A DNA stretch of 64,000 nucleotides from Chloroflexi bacterium CSP1-4 (lineage in GTDB: Bacteria; Chloroflexota; Limnocylindria; Limnocylindrales; CSP1-4). Position numbers and translations under genes: made by a program. Below are positions 38,544-47,703 of the stretch, piece after piece. The notes under the pieces were generated by a model. That model did no database searches, was not told the origin of the DNA, and saw only the letters and a program-made list of their open reading frames with translations. Every line of letters begins with the position of its first letter. The stretch's first letter is position 1. The stretch spans positions 14,931-78,930 of the forward strand of contig LDXM01000003.1 of NCBI GenBank assembly GCA_001443375.1, read 5' to 3'.

Positions 38544-39016
38544 GTCTCGCCGGCTTCGACGAGCTCGGCGAACTTTGCGAGGAGCGCTCGTGCCCCGCGC
38601 TCCATGCGTCCGCCCTCTTGCGAGCGGCGGAGCAGCCCGCTGATGAGCCCGGCGGGGAACCTTACCTCCTCGTCGAAGGTGATCTCGGTGCCCTCGTCCT
38701 TCACGGCAAAGCGCGTGGTCCAGCGCCAGCCGATCCCGACTGGGCCCCGCCCGCCCATGTCGTGGAGGACCGGCGGTTCCGCCGCCAGCACCTCGCTGCG
38801 TGGCCGGTACGGTCCGTAGACGACCTCGACGAACGTCGAGCCTGGGCGATCGAGCGGGCCACTCACGTTGGTGACCGCCTTGATGCCCATCCACTTCGGC
38901 ATCAACGCCGGGTCGACGTAGGCCGCATAGACGCGCTCGATCGGTGCACGCACGAACTGGTCGATGTGCGCCCGAAGGACCTGCCCATCGTCCTGGCCAC
39001 CCACGGTCTGTGACAC
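38540..39016 (-). CDS. SRPBCC (START-like) domain protein
   Basis: About 158 residues. It fits the SRPBCC helix-grip fold: FVRAPIERVYAAYVDPALMPKW at the start, a hydrophobic ligand cavity, and a long C-terminal helix (GGRMERGARALLAKFAELVE). The GTG at 39016 is chosen because GGAGG lies 8 nt upstream; the GTG at 39025 would overlap that site. It may bind a hydrophobic ligand handled by the coupled hydrolase (inference). Confidence 0.72.
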   Translation of the reverse strand: MSQTVGGQDDGQVLRAHIDQFVRAPIERVYAAYVDPALMPKWMGIKAVTNVSGPLDRPGSTFVEVVYGPYRPRSEVLAAEPPVLHDMGGRGPVGIGWRWTTRFAVKDEGTEITFDEEVRFPAGLISGLLRRSQEGGRMERGARALLAKFAELVEAGET

Positions 39017-39132
39017 GTTCCTCACCTCCGGCCTGACCGTAGCCGCGCGGGACGGCCGGACGGAAGCGGGCCAACCACCGAAGTGTCTCCCGCAGACCTC
39101 CGTTCACGGGTGCAGCCACCCACAGTCCCTCG

Positions 39133-41244
39133 GTGAGGGGCGCCCCCTTCACGAGCGCCTCGTGGCGCGCGATGATGCCGGCGATGCGTCAGCTGGCCTG
39201 GACTGCGCTGCTCGTCCTCGGTGTCGCCGCGCTGCCGGTGACCTGGCTGGCAGTCCTCGGGTCCGATGGTTTTCCGGCGTCGATCTCGTTCCTGATCATG
39301 CCGATCCCCTTCGTGGCGGTGGGGGTCTTGGTCTATGCCAGGCGTCCGGAGAGCCTCGTGGTGAGACGCCTGATGGCCTTGTGTGCCCTCGTTTCGATGG
39401 CGACGGCAGCGGCGGCGCTGCTCGGGCGTGGCGTGGGCGACATCGACGCAGGGCTGGCCTGGGCCGTGGTCATGGCACAGCACGCCACCGTCGCCGGCTT
39501 CGCCCTCGCCGCCGTCGGGCTCTTGGCGATCTTCCCTTCTGGGACGTACGAGACGTCGTTCGAGCGGGCCATCGTCCGCCTGGCGGCGCTGTCGTTCCTG
39601 CTCGTCCCGATCGCCGCCCTCGTCGTCGACCCGCTGCCGGCGCCGACCGAGTCGCCGCTGCCGCCCATCCACAATCCGTTGGCCGTCGCGGCGCTGGCCC
39701 CGCTCGCCCCCCTTGTCGCGGCAGGGCTCGGGGCGCTCTTGTGGCCACTCGTGCCGACCGTCGCCCTGGTGGCGCTGCGCTATCGACGGTCGGACCCGGA
39801 GCGACGCCGGCAGATGCGCTGGCCCCTCCTTGCCGTGCTCCTCGCTGGTGCGATGTCGTTGCTCGACATGGCCGCCACAAACGGCGGATGGGCAGATCGC
39901 GAACTCCTTGACGGGGGATGGACCGTCGTCATGTCCTTCCTGCCGACGACCTTCGCCATCGCCCTCTTCCGGCATCGCGTGATCGACGTCGACATCGTCA
40001 TCCGGCGGTCCCTCGTCTACGGTGCCCTGTGGCTCCTGATCGCCGTCGGGTACGCCGTCCTCGCCGGGGCGGCCGGGCTCGCGGCCGGGTCGCGGCTGCC
40101 GGTCGAGATGGCCGTCCTGCTCACGATCGTCGCGACGCTCCTGTTCCAGCCGGTCCGCAGCCGGCTCGAGGCGCTGGCCGACCGTTGGGTCTTCGGCGAG
40201 CGGGTGAGCGGCTATGACCTGCTCATCCGCCTCGGGGCCTCGCTCCGCGAGACCGTCGGCGTGGAGGAGTTGTTACCCCGCCTCGCGGCCACGATCCGAG
40301 CCGGCCTCGGCCTGCGCTGGGTGCGCGTGCGGCTCATCCTCCCGGGCGAGATGGGCGCCGATTCGATCGCGGTCGAAGGCGAGCCGACCGGCCCGGCCGC
40401 CGCCATGATCCCGATCGTCCACGGTGGCGTCGAGCTCGGGGCGATCGAGTGCGGACCCCGGGCCGACGATGACGGGGCGCTGGCGCCGGCCGACCTCGAA
40501 CTCGTCGAAGGCGTCGCGCGGCAGGGCGCGCTGGCGATCCGCAATGCCCACCTTGCCGCGGAACTTCAGGCGCGCCTGGAGGAGATCCGCGAGCAGGCCA
40601 GCCAGCTCGACCAGTCGCGCATGCGCCTCGTCCAGGCCCAGGTCGCGGAGCGCCGCCGGATCGAGCGCGACATCCATGACGGCGCCCAGCAGGGGATCGT
40701 CTCGCTCATCGCCCGCGCCCGACTGGCGCGCGCCCAGCTTGAGTCGAATCCCGCCGCCGAGTCGACGCTCGTGGCCCTGCAGGCAGACGCGGAGCGGGTG
40801 CTGGCTGACCTGCGGGAGTTGGTCGGCGGGATCCATCCCGCTGTCCTGAGCGACCGCGGGCTCGTGGACGCGATCGAGGAACGGGCCGAGCGCCTCCCGG
40901 TGCCGGTGGCGGTCGACGCGGACGCCGCCGTGCGCGGGAACCGGTATCCCGACGAGATCGAGAGCGCCGCCTTCTTCCTCGTCTCGGAGGCGGTCGCCAA
41001 CGCCCTCAAGCACGCCTCGCCACGGCGGCTCGCCATCCGCCTGGGGGAGCGCGAGGGATGGCTCTCGGTCGAGGTCCGCGACGACGGCTCGGGATTCGAC
41101 GCCACCAAGGCCACCGGCTCCGGCCTCCGGGGGGTCGCCGATCGGATCGAGGCGGTCAGGGGCCGCTTCTGGGTCGACACGGGCGTGGGGCGAGGCACGG
41201 CCGTGGGCGCACTTCTGCCGGCGGGCGAGGTTCCTCATGGCTGA
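39133..41244 (+). CDS. Membrane sensor histidine kinase, NarL/DesK type
   Basis: Up to 703 residues. About eight membrane helices span residues ~18-335, then a GAF-like domain (~360-475), a HisKA_3 dimerisation helix with His515 in ERDIHDGAQQG, and an HATPase domain (VSEAVANALKHA, VRDDGSGFD, GSGLRGVADRIEAV). It phosphorylates the response regulator whose gene overlaps its end by 8 bp. The longest GTG start is given; ATG codons at 39172, 39175 and 39184 are also possible and start nearer the first helix. Signal unknown. Confidence 0.85.
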   Translation: MRGAPFTSASWRAMMPAMRQLAWTALLVLGVAALPVTWLAVLGSDGFPASISFLIMPIPFVAVGVLVYARRPESLVVRRLMALCALVSMATAAAALLGRGVGDIDAGLAWAVVMAQHATVAGFALAAVGLLAIFPSGTYETSFERAIVRLAALSFLLVPIAALVVDPLPAPTESPLPPIHNPLAVAALAPLAPLVAAGLGALLWPLVPTVALVALRYRRSDPERRRQMRWPLLAVLLAGAMSLLDMAATNGGWADRELLDGGWTVVMSFLPTTFAIALFRHRVIDVDIVIRRSLVYGALWLLIAVGYAVLAGAAGLAAGSRLPVEMAVLLTIVATLLFQPVRSRLEALADRWVFGERVSGYDLLIRLGASLRETVGVEELLPRLAATIRAGLGLRWVRVRLILPGEMGADSIAVEGEPTGPAAAMIPIVHGGVELGAIECGPRADDDGALAPADLELVEGVARQGALAIRNAHLAAELQARLEEIREQASQLDQSRMRLVQAQVAERRRIERDIHDGAQQGIVSLIARARLARAQLESNPAAESTLVALQADAERVLADLRELVGGIHPAVLSDRGLVDAIEERAERLPVPVAVDADAAVRGNRYPDEIESAAFFLVSEAVANALKHASPRRLAIRLGEREGWLSVEVRDDGSGFDATKATGSGLRGVADRIEAVRGRFWVDTGVGRGTAVGALLPAGEVPHG

Positions 41245-41947
41245 GCCCGCCCCCAGCCTGAGGATCATCATCGCCGACGACGACTATCTCCTTCGCGAGG
41301 GGACGGCCCGGCTGCTGTCGTATGTCGCAGGCGTTGATGTCCTCGAAACCGTTGGCACCGCCGAGGCGCTGGTCGACGCCGTGCGCCGGCTCCGTCCGGA
41401 CGCGGTCCTCACCGACATCCGGATGCCGCCCGGACATCAGATGGAGGGGATCGAGGCCGCCCACGCGATCCGCCGCGACCACCCCGGCGTGGGCGTCGTC
41501 GTCCTCTCCCACCACGCCGCGCCCGCCTACGCCATGGAGCTGTTCCGCGAGGGCACCGCCGGGCTCGCCTACCTGCTCAAGGAGCGGATCGGGGACGTTG
41601 AAGAGGTCGTCCGGGCCCTGCGGGAGACCGCGGAGGGAGGTTCGGTCATCGATCCACGGATCGTCGAGGCTCTCATCGTCCGTCGATCCCGTGGCGAGGG
41701 GTCCAGGCTCGGCGAGCTGTCAGCACGCGAGTTGGAGGTGCTCCGTGAGATGGCTCGCGGGAAGACGAACGCGGCCATCGCCCAGGCGCTCGTCCTCTCG
41801 GTCTCGGCGGTCGAGAAGTACGTCGGCGCGATCTTCGACAAGCTCGGCCTGACCGAAGAACCGGCCTTGCACCGGCGGGTCGCGGCGGTCCTGGCGTACC
41901 TGCGAAGCACGGATCCGGATGCCGACTCCGCCGGTCAGGGTGGGTAA
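41237..41947 (+). CDS. NarL/LuxR-type response regulator
   Basis: A 236-residue regulator. Receiver domain with IIADDDYLLR and phospho-acceptor Asp60 in VLTDIRMPPG, Lys in YLLKERIG, then a LuxR HTH (LSARELEVLREMARGKTN, AIAQALVLSVSAVEKYVGAIFDKLGL). Partner of the kinase upstream (8-bp overlap; GCGAGG precedes the ATG). DNA targets unknown. Confidence 0.88.
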   Translation: MAEPAPSLRIIIADDDYLLREGTARLLSYVAGVDVLETVGTAEALVDAVRRLRPDAVLTDIRMPPGHQMEGIEAAHAIRRDHPGVGVVVLSHHAAPAYAMELFREGTAGLAYLLKERIGDVEEVVRALRETAEGGSVIDPRIVEALIVRRSRGEGSRLGELSARELEVLREMARGKTNAAIAQALVLSVSAVEKYVGAIFDKLGLTEEPALHRRVAAVLAYLRSTDPDADSAGQGG

Positions 41948-42009
41948 GGGCGGCCATCGACGGGGGCCGGCGGGTCTGCGCGACACGGCCCGGCAGCCTC
42001 CGGCACTGC

Positions 42010-42015
42010 TAGCAT
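42010..42015 (+). promoter_or_regulatory. -10-like TAGCAT, 7 nt before the choline dehydrogenase GTG
   Basis: TAGCAT fits TAnnnT and is followed by 7 nt and the GTG at 42023, without a Shine-Dalgarno sequence. A leaderless transcript is suggested. No -35 match. Confidence 0.35.
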
Positions 42016-42022
42016 CCCGAGC

Positions 42023-43681
42023 GTGATCGGGATCAGGTACGACTTCATCATCGTCGGCGGCGGCTCGGCCGGCAGCGTGCTGGCCAACCGGCTCAGCGCC
42101 GATCCGGCGAACCGCGTGTTCGTGCTCGAGGCCGGGCGGCCGGACTACCCCTGGGACGTCTTCATCCACATGCCGGCCGCGCTGGCGTTCCCGATCGGGA
42201 GCCGGTTCTACGACTGGAAGTACGAGTCGGAGCCCGAGCCGTTCATGGGCGGGCGGCGCATCTACCACGCCCGGGGCAAGGTCCTGGGCGGCTCGTCGAG
42301 CATCAACGGGATGATCTTCCAGCGCGGCAACCCGCTCGACTACGAGCGCTGGGCCGCCGATCCCGGGATGGAGACGTGGGACTACGCCCACTGCCTGCCC
42401 TACTTCCGGCGCATGGAGACCTGCCTGGCGGCGAGGGCCGACGACGAGTTCCGCGGCCACGACGGGCCGCTCGTGCTGGAGCGCGGACCGGCCAGCAGCC
42501 CCCTGTTCCGGGCCTTCTTCGCGGCCGTGCAGCAGGCCGGTTACCCCCTCAGCGACGACGTCAACGGCTTCCGCCAGGAGGGCTTCGCGCCCTTCGACCG
42601 CAACATCCGCCGCGGCCGACGCCTCTCCGCGGCCCGCGCCTACCTCCATCCGGTCATGCGCCGTCCGAACCTCGACGTGGAGACCAGGGCGTTCGTCACG
42701 CGGATCCTGTTCGAGGGCCGGCGGGCGGTGGGCGTGGAGTTCTCGCGCGGGAATGGGCCGGCGCGCCGCGTGCATGCCGGCGAGGTCATCCTGTGCGGCG
42801 GCGCGATCAACACGCCCCAGCTCCTTCAGCTCTCCGGGGTCGGAAACGCGCGGGAACTCCGGTCGCTCGGCGTCGAGCCCGTCGCCGACTTGCCGGGCGT
42901 GGGCGAGAACCTCCAGGACCACCTGGAGGTCTACATCCAGTACAAGTGCCGGCAACCTGTCTCGATGCAGCCGGCACTGCAGAAGTGGCGGCGGCCCTGG
43001 ATCGGCTTCCAGTGGCTCTTCTTCCGACGGGGGCCGGGGGCCACCAACCATTTCGAGGGCGGCGGCTTCGTGCGCGGCAACGACGAGGTCGCCTACCCCA
43101 ACCTCATGTTCCACTTCCTGCCGCTGGCCATCCGCTACGACGGCTCGGCGCCCGCAGGCGGCCATGGCTACCAGGTCCACATCGGCCCGATGTACTCCGA
43201 TGCGCGGGGGTCGGTGAAGATCGCGTCCGCGGATCCGCGCGTCCATCCGGCCCTGCGCTTCAACTACCTGTCCACCGCCCAGGACCGCCGCGAGTGGGTG
43301 GAGGCGATCCGCGTCGCGCGGCGCATCCTCAACCAGCCCGCCTTCGACCCGTACAACGCCGGCGAGACCTCACCGGGTCCCGCGGTCGAGACCGACGCGC
43401 AGATCCTCGACTGGGTGGCCCGGGACGCGGAGACCGCCCTCCACCCGTCGTGCACCGCGCGGATGGGGGTGGACGAGATGTCCGTGGTGGACCCGACGAG
43501 CATGCGGGTCCACGGCCTCGAGGGGCTGCGCGTGGTGGACGCCTCGGTCTTCCCCTACGTCACCAACGCCAACATCTACGCCCCGGTGATGATGGCCGCC
43601 GAGAAGGCCGCCGACCTCCTCCTCGGCAACGCCCCGCTGCCGCCGGCCCCGGTCGAGTTCTACCGGCACCGGCGGGGCTGA
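42023..43681 (+). CDS. betA: GMC oxidoreductase, probable choline dehydrogenase
   Basis: A 552-residue FAD-dependent GMC oxidoreductase. FAD-binding [16 protein letters not shown] at the N-terminus, GMC signature 1 region [18 protein letters not shown], signature 2 [15 protein letters not shown], and the catalytic His in [10 protein letters not shown] with the second His/Asn region [12 protein letters not shown]. Length and motifs are those of BetA, which oxidises choline to betaine aldehyde and can continue to betaine. No betaine aldehyde dehydrogenase is adjacent. The betaine importer and demethylation operons 6-20 kb to the left support this substrate, but another alcohol is possible. Confidence 0.8.
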   Translation: MIGIRYDFIIVGGGSAGSVLANRLSADPANRVFVLEAGRPDYPWDVFIHMPAALAFPIGSRFYDWKYESEPEPFMGGRRIYHARGKVLGGSSSINGMIFQRGNPLDYERWAADPGMETWDYAHCLPYFRRMETCLAARADDEFRGHDGPLVLERGPASSPLFRAFFAAVQQAGYPLSDDVNGFRQEGFAPFDRNIRRGRRLSAARAYLHPVMRRPNLDVETRAFVTRILFEGRRAVGVEFSRGNGPARRVHAGEVILCGGAINTPQLLQLSGVGNARELRSLGVEPVADLPGVGENLQDHLEVYIQYKCRQPVSMQPALQKWRRPWIGFQWLFFRRGPGATNHFEGGGFVRGNDEVAYPNLMFHFLPLAIRYDGSAPAGGHGYQVHIGPMYSDARGSVKIASADPRVHPALRFNYLSTAQDRREWVEAIRVARRILNQPAFDPYNAGETSPGPAVETDAQILDWVARDAETALHPSCTARMGVDEMSVVDPTSMRVHGLEGLRVVDASVFPYVTNANIYAPVMMAAEKAADLLLGNAPLPPAPVEFYRHRRG

Positions 43682-44037
43682 CGCCGGCGCTGCTCCCCAG
43701 CCCGGCCGACTCGGCCCCGCGCGTTGTTTGTGAAGCAACAAACGGGCACGATCGGGGCCCGGCGAGCTCTCCGGACCCTCCGATCCAGCGCGATCCACCC
43801 GATCCGGGCCCGACGCGGCGACGCCTGAGCGTGGCCGGCCCCCCTTCTCGACCCCGGCACGCCCGCGCCGTCTCCGAGCGGCGCCTCCCCAGCGCCCCGA
43901 AGCCCCATTTGGTGTTCAAGGCGCAACGCCGCCGGGCGGGGCGCGAGAAGATCGGTACGGGCCCCAGTGGTGCTCGCCGCGCAGGGGATGACCGCCGGGT
44001 GGTTGCGCGATGCCGTCGGTCGGGGTCCAATTGCGCC
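43682..44037. other. Intergenic region, no gene seen
   Basis: 356 bp between choline dehydrogenase and the OmpR-type regulator. The only structure noted is an A+T-richer TTGTT/AACAA stem (43724-43728 and 43737-43741). No promoter with both hexamers is recognisable ahead of the regulator. Confidence 0.5.
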
Positions 44038-44736
44038 ATGCCGATCGATCCCACGCAGTCGCCGCCTGAAGCGCCGACGGTCCTGATCGTCGATGACGAG
44101 CCGGGGATCGTCGACTTCGTCGAGCTCGGATTGCGGCACGAGGGCATCACGGTCGTTTCGGCCGCCAACGCCGCGGGCGGGCTCGAGGCCGTTCGGCGCG
44201 TTGTCCCTCAGCTTGTCATCCTCGACGTCGGGCTCCCCGACGGCGATGGCTTCGAGCTGCTGAGCCGGATCCGATCCGAGACCAAGGTCCCGGTGATCAT
44301 GCTCACCGCGCGAGGGGATCTCGACGACCGAGTCCGGGGCCTCGATCTCGGCGCCGACGATTACGTCGCGAAGCCCTTCCACTTCGCCGAGCTGCTGGCC
44401 CGTGTTCGCGCCCACCTGCGCCGGCAGGGACTCGACCCTGCCGCCGATCCCACGCTCCGCTTCGCCGACCTCGAGCTCGATCCACGGACGCGCGAGGTCC
44501 GCCGGGCGGGGGAGCCGGTGGTGCTCACCGCCCGGGAGTTCGAGCTGCTCGAGCTCTTCCTCCGCCACCCCCGCCAGGTCCTCTCCAAGGAGACGATCCT
44601 CGATCGCCTCTGGGGCTACGCGTTCGACGACAACCTCGTCGAGGTCTACGTCGGCTACCTGCGCCGCAAGCTCGGAGAGCCTGTCCTCATCCAGACGCTG
44701 CGGGGCGCCGGCTACGCCCTGCGCGAGCCCGCCTGA
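44038..44736 (+). CDS. OmpR/PhoB-family response regulator
   Basis: A 232-residue regulator. Receiver domain (LIVDDEPGIVDFVE, Asp63 in VILDVGLPDGDG, MLTARG, Lys in YVAKPFHFAEL) and a C-terminal winged helix (LTAREFELLELFLRHPRQVLSK, VYVGYLRRKLGEP, LRGAGYAL). The ATG at 44038 gives the normal family length. The cognate kinase follows 2 nt downstream. A PhoB-like direct repeat at 46368-46385 may be its binding site. Confidence 0.88.
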   Translation: MPIDPTQSPPEAPTVLIVDDEPGIVDFVELGLRHEGITVVSAANAAGGLEAVRRVVPQLVILDVGLPDGDGFELLSRIRSETKVPVIMLTARGDLDDRVRGLDLGADDYVAKPFHFAELLARVRAHLRRQGLDPAADPTLRFADLELDPRTREVRRAGEPVVLTAREFELLELFLRHPRQVLSKETILDRLWGYAFDDNLVEVYVGYLRRKLGEPVLIQTLRGAGYALREPA

Positions 44737-44738
44737 CG

Positions 44739-46424
44739 ATGCGGCGGGCTGGATCGCTGCGCTGGCGGCTCGGGCTTGTCTACGCCCTCGTCCTGGCCGC
44801 TGCACTGGCGGGCGTGCTCGTGCTCGTGAACGTGCTCGTGGAGCGCGCGCTCATCGACAACACCATCGCCCGGCTGGAGATCGAGGCCGGCCTCATCGCG
44901 GACAGCGCCGGCAACGCGCCGTCGACGACGCTGCCCGCGCCGGACGTGGCGCGCATCCTCGGCGGCCAGCAGACAGCCGTGGTCATCCTCGACCGGTCCG
45001 GGGCGGAGCTGGCGGCCCAGGCGAACGGCGCATCGGCCGACGTGGTGGACGCGCGCCTGGACGCCGCCGTCTACGCCAGCGTCCTCGACGGCAACCGCGT
45101 CGTCGACGCCGTGCTTTTCTCCGTGGCGGACGGGTCGCGCATCCTCATCGTCGCCGCGCCCATCCGCTTCACCACGGCCGACACGCCGACGCCGGAGCCG
45201 AAAGCGAGCCCGACCGCGAGACCGACCGTTCGACCGCCGGGCCCGCGGGAGACGCCTCCAGGGCTCGGGCGCGGGCAGGGGCAGGGCCTCGGACGGGGGC
45301 TGGGGCAGGGCCGCGGTAACAGCCAGGGCGCGGGCAACGGCACGGGCGGCACTGGCACGGGCGGCACCGGCACGGCCAACGGCCAGGCGCCCGCCGAGCC
45401 GCCGAACGCCATCGCACAGCTCGGCGTCTCACTGGCCGATGTCGACGCCGCGCTGGCCAACCTGCGCAGTACGCTCCTGAGCATCGGCGTCGTCGCGCTC
45501 CTCGTCGCGCTGGCGATCTCCTTCCTCGTGACCACGCTCGGTTTGAGGCCGCTCTCGCGCGTGGCCGCCGTCGCCGACCGCGTCGCCGCAGGTGACCTGT
45601 CGGCCCGGGCGCGGCTGCCCTCGGGCGCCGACGAGATCGGCCGACTCGGGCGGGCCTTCGACCGGATGATCGACCGGCTCGAAGGCGCCTTCGCCGCCCA
45701 GCGCCAGTTCGCCGCCGATGCGTCGCACGAGCTCCGTTCGCCGCTGACGGTCCTCGGGGGCTACGTCGACGTCCTCGCCCGTGGAGCGCACGAGGCCCCT
45801 GAGGCGGCGGGCCGCATCCTCGGGTCGATGCGGCGCGAGATCGACCGGCTGTCACGCCTGGCCGCGGACCTGCTGCTCCTGACCCAGCTCGAAGCGGGCG
45901 GCGGGCGGCTGGCGCCGGAGCGGCTCGATGTCGGCGAGCTGCTCATCGACCTGGCCGACGCCGCACGGGTCATGGGCGACGACCGCCGGGTCGCGGTCGA
46001 GCGCGACGGCCCGCTGCCGGTCGTGGCGGACCGCGACCGACTGACCCAGGCGCTTCTCAACCTCGTTGACAACGCCGTCCGCCACGCGCCGGAGGCGGGG
46101 CTGGTGCGCCTGTCCGGCCGGCGGGACGGTCGAACGGTCGTCGCTGAGGTCTACAACGAGGGACTGCCCATCCCGCCCGAGGACCTGGCTCGCCTGTTCG
46201 ACCGCTTCTACCGCGCCGACCGGTCCGTCGAGCCCGGGCGACACGCGGGACTCGGGCTCGCGATCGTCAAGGCCATCGTCGAAGCGTCCGGCGGCACGGT
46301 GTCGGCCGCGAGCGACGCCTCGGGCACGCGCTTCGTCGTTCGGCTGCCGCTCGCCCCGACCGGCGCTTCTCAGCATCCTCTCAGCGGGGCTACAGCCGCG
46401 CTTCAGGACCGACGCCTACCCTGA
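44739..46424 (+). CDS. Sensor histidine kinase with low-complexity extracytoplasmic linker
   Basis: A 561-residue kinase. Helix 1 at ~11-34, an extracytoplasmic segment to ~245 that includes a Pro/Thr stretch (149-175) and a Gly/Gln/Arg-rich stretch (175-215), helix 2 at ~246-266, HAMP (~268-320), HisKA with His330 in DASHELRSPL, and HATPase (LNLVDNAVRHAP, LFDRFYRADRS, GLGLAIVKAIVEASGG). Partner of the regulator upstream. The Gly-rich segment is unusual for a sensor domain. The end of the coding region carries a direct-repeat operator candidate for the next gene. Confidence 0.85.
   Translation: MRRAGSLRWRLGLVYALVLAAALAGVLVLVNVLVERALIDNTIARLEIEAGLIADSAGNAPSTTLPAPDVARILGGQQTAVVILDRSGAELAAQANGASADVVDARLDAAVYASVLDGNRVVDAVLFSVADGSRILIVAAPIRFTTADTPTPEPKASPTARPTVRPPGPRETPPGLGRGQGQGLGRGLGQGRGNSQGAGNGTGGTGTGGTGTANGQAPAEPPNAIAQLGVSLADVDAALANLRSTLLSIGVVALLVALAISFLVTTLGLRPLSRVAAVADRVAAGDLSARARLPSGADEIGRLGRAFDRMIDRLEGAFAAQRQFAADASHELRSPLTVLGGYVDVLARGAHEAPEAAGRILGSMRREIDRLSRLAADLLLLTQLEAGGGRLAPERLDVGELLIDLADAARVMGDDRRVAVERDGPLPVVADRDRLTQALLNLVDNAVRHAPEAGLVRLSGRRDGRTVVAEVYNEGLPIPPEDLARLFDRFYRADRSVEPGRHAGLGLAIVKAIVEASGGTVSAASDASGTRFVVRLPLAPTGASQHPLSGATAALQDRRLP
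46368..46422 (+). promoter_or_regulatory. Candidate OmpR/PhoB-type box and promoter for the GKPD-repeat gene
   Basis: Two TCTCAGC direct repeats (46368-46374 and 46379-46385) have the 11-bp period used by OmpR/PhoB-family activators. TACCCT at 46417-46422 fits a -10, 31 bp after the second repeat. The site lies inside the 3' end of the kinase gene and ahead of the gene at 46491. An imperfect hairpin CTTCAGG/CCTGAAG (46401-46426) overlaps the kinase stop. Confidence 0.5.
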
Positions 46425-46490
46425 AGCCCTGCCCATCGGCGGCGGCGCCCATCGGACGCCCGGGCCAAGGCACACTTCGAGGTCACCGCG

Positions 46491-46892
46491 ATGAAGGATC
46501 GATTGCTCAAGCTGGGGATCACGGCGCTCGTGGCGCTCGCCATCCCGGCCTCCATCGCCCTGGGGCAGGGCGCCGGCGACGCCCAGCAGGGGCTGACGAC
46601 AGCTGCCGAACATGCGCAGGGCAGCGTGCCGACCACGGTCGGCGCGGGCAAACCCGATGGCGCCGGCAAGCCGGATGATGTCGGCCAGCCCGAGGACGCT
46701 GGCAAGCCCGACGGCGTCGGCAAGCCGGATGATGTCGGGCAGCCCGAAGGCGCCGGGCAGCGACCGCAGAACCACGGCTGGTTCGTGTCGCAGGTCGCCA
46801 GAAACCACTCGACGACCGGCAAGGCCCACGGCCAGGCCGTCTCAGCGGTCGCCCGCGGCGATCAGGGCAAGCCGCCCGCCGCCAGCCACTGA
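46491..46892 (+). CDS. Secreted protein with GKPD hexapeptide repeats
   Basis: A 133-residue exported protein with a cleavable-type signal (MKDRLLKLGITALVALAIP, with ALGQG as the likely cleavage area). Residues 53-88 are six hexads of the form G(K/Q)P(D/E)x(A/V), arranged as two 18-residue units (54 bp each, 46647-46700 and 46701-46754). The tail is His/Gln-rich (QNHGWFVSQVARNH, GKAHGQAV). No enzymatic motif. GAGG precedes the ATG. It probably belongs to the regulon of the upstream two-component system; function unknown. Confidence 0.72.
   Translation: MKDRLLKLGITALVALAIPASIALGQGAGDAQQGLTTAAEHAQGSVPTTVGAGKPDGAGKPDDVGQPEDAGKPDGVGKPDDVGQPEGAGQRPQNHGWFVSQVARNHSTTGKAHGQAVSAVARGDQGKPPAASH
46647..46754 (+). 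repeat. Two 54-bp tandem coding repeats
   Basis: Two imperfect 54-bp units, each encoding three G(K/Q)P(D/E)-type hexads, inside the secreted repeat protein. Confidence 0.8.
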
Positions 46893-46937
46893 AGCCTGGC
46901 AGCGCGCCCAAGCCGGCCAGTGGTGCTCGGCCGAGCG

Positions 46938-47237
46938 TCAGGGGTTCGCGTCGGGCGGGTAGGATAGGGGGAAGGCGCGTCGCGTCCCGTGCAGGCCGAG
47001 CCGTTCCTCGAACGCCATCACCTCGCGGATGAGGGCGCTCTCGCGATAGGCGGCGCGCGACGCGTCGTCGCGCCAGACGACCACCGTAGTGCTCTCCCCG
47101 GTCTCCGGGTCCGAGAAGTGGTAGACGGCCACGACGCCGGGTTCGCGCTCCAGCCGCGGCAGGACCTCGCCGAGGAACGCCGCCACCTGCTCGCGCTGAT
47201 GGGGCGCCGGTGAGCTGGTCGTGAGGCTGATGACCAT
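46938..47237 (-). CDS. ABM-fold (dimeric alpha/beta barrel) protein in the mer operon
   Basis: About 99 residues resembling antibiotic-biosynthesis-monooxygenase-like dimeric ferredoxin folds: QVAAFLGEVLPRLEREPGVVAVYHFSD, then TTVVVWRDDASRAAYRES. The ATG at 47237 has AGGAG 10 nt upstream; the longer GTG at 47249 overlaps that site. It follows the ArsR-type regulator on the same strand by 18 bp, so it is the last gene of the mercury operon. A role in metal resistance is only implied by position. Confidence 0.68.
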   Translation of the reverse strand: MVISLTTSSPAPHQREQVAAFLGEVLPRLEREPGVVAVYHFSDPETGESTTVVVWRDDASRAAYRESALIREVMAFEERLGLHGTRRAFPLSYPPDANP

Positions 47238-47255
47238 CTTCGGGACCACTCCTCT

Positions 47256-47669
47256 CTACGTACCCGGAGAACGTACCGCGACGTGCTGGCTCGGCACGAC
47301 GCCCGCGCTCGTCTCGGACCCGAGGACCAGACACGACGTCAGTCGGTCCGCGTTGTCGCGCACGATCGCCTCGCCGAGGCGGAGGATCTCGCGCACGCGC
47401 TCGTCCACGAGCCGGTAGCGGTTATATCGCCCCTCGACGCGCGCCTCGACGTAGCCGCACCAGCGCAGGCACGAGAGATGACTCGAGACCCGACCCTGAG
47501 CGAGGCCGGTCGCCTCGACGAGATCGGTCACGGTGCGGGGTCGCTCGGCGAGGAGCTCCAGGATCCGCACCCGAGTCGGGTCGGAAAGTCCCTGGAAGAA
47601 GGTCGCGAGGACCTCCGGACGGTCGAGCTCGTCGGCCCGGCGGGCCGCGGCCGGCAGGTTGCTCGTCAT
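47256..47669 (-). CDS. ArsR-family metal-sensing repressor, CmtR-like
   Basis: A 137-residue winged-helix repressor: FFQGLSDPTRVRILELLAE, TVTDLVEATGLAQGRVSSHLSCLRWCGYV and ARVEGRYNRYRLVDE. Three cysteines (Cys67, Cys71 and Cys113) match in spacing the Cd/Pb-binding Cys57/Cys61/Cys102 of Mycobacterium CmtR. It is encoded directly after merA in the same operon, so it probably senses Hg(II) or another thiophilic metal and releases the operator at 49405-49431. It replaces the usual MerR-type activator. Confidence 0.82.
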   Translation of the reverse strand: MTSNLPAAARRADELDRPEVLATFFQGLSDPTRVRILELLAERPRTVTDLVEATGLAQGRVSSHLSCLRWCGYVEARVEGRYNRYRLVDERVREILRLGEAIVRDNADRLTSCLVLGSETSAGVVPSQHVAVRSPGT

Positions 47670-47703
47670 CTGGATCGCTCCTCGGCGTCCGACGCTCCGG
47701 CGC

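Noticed and set aside
43724-43741. TTGTT/AACAA stem after choline dehydrogenase as a terminator
   Set aside because: Only five A-T-dominated pairs, an eight-base loop and no T tract; too weak to call.
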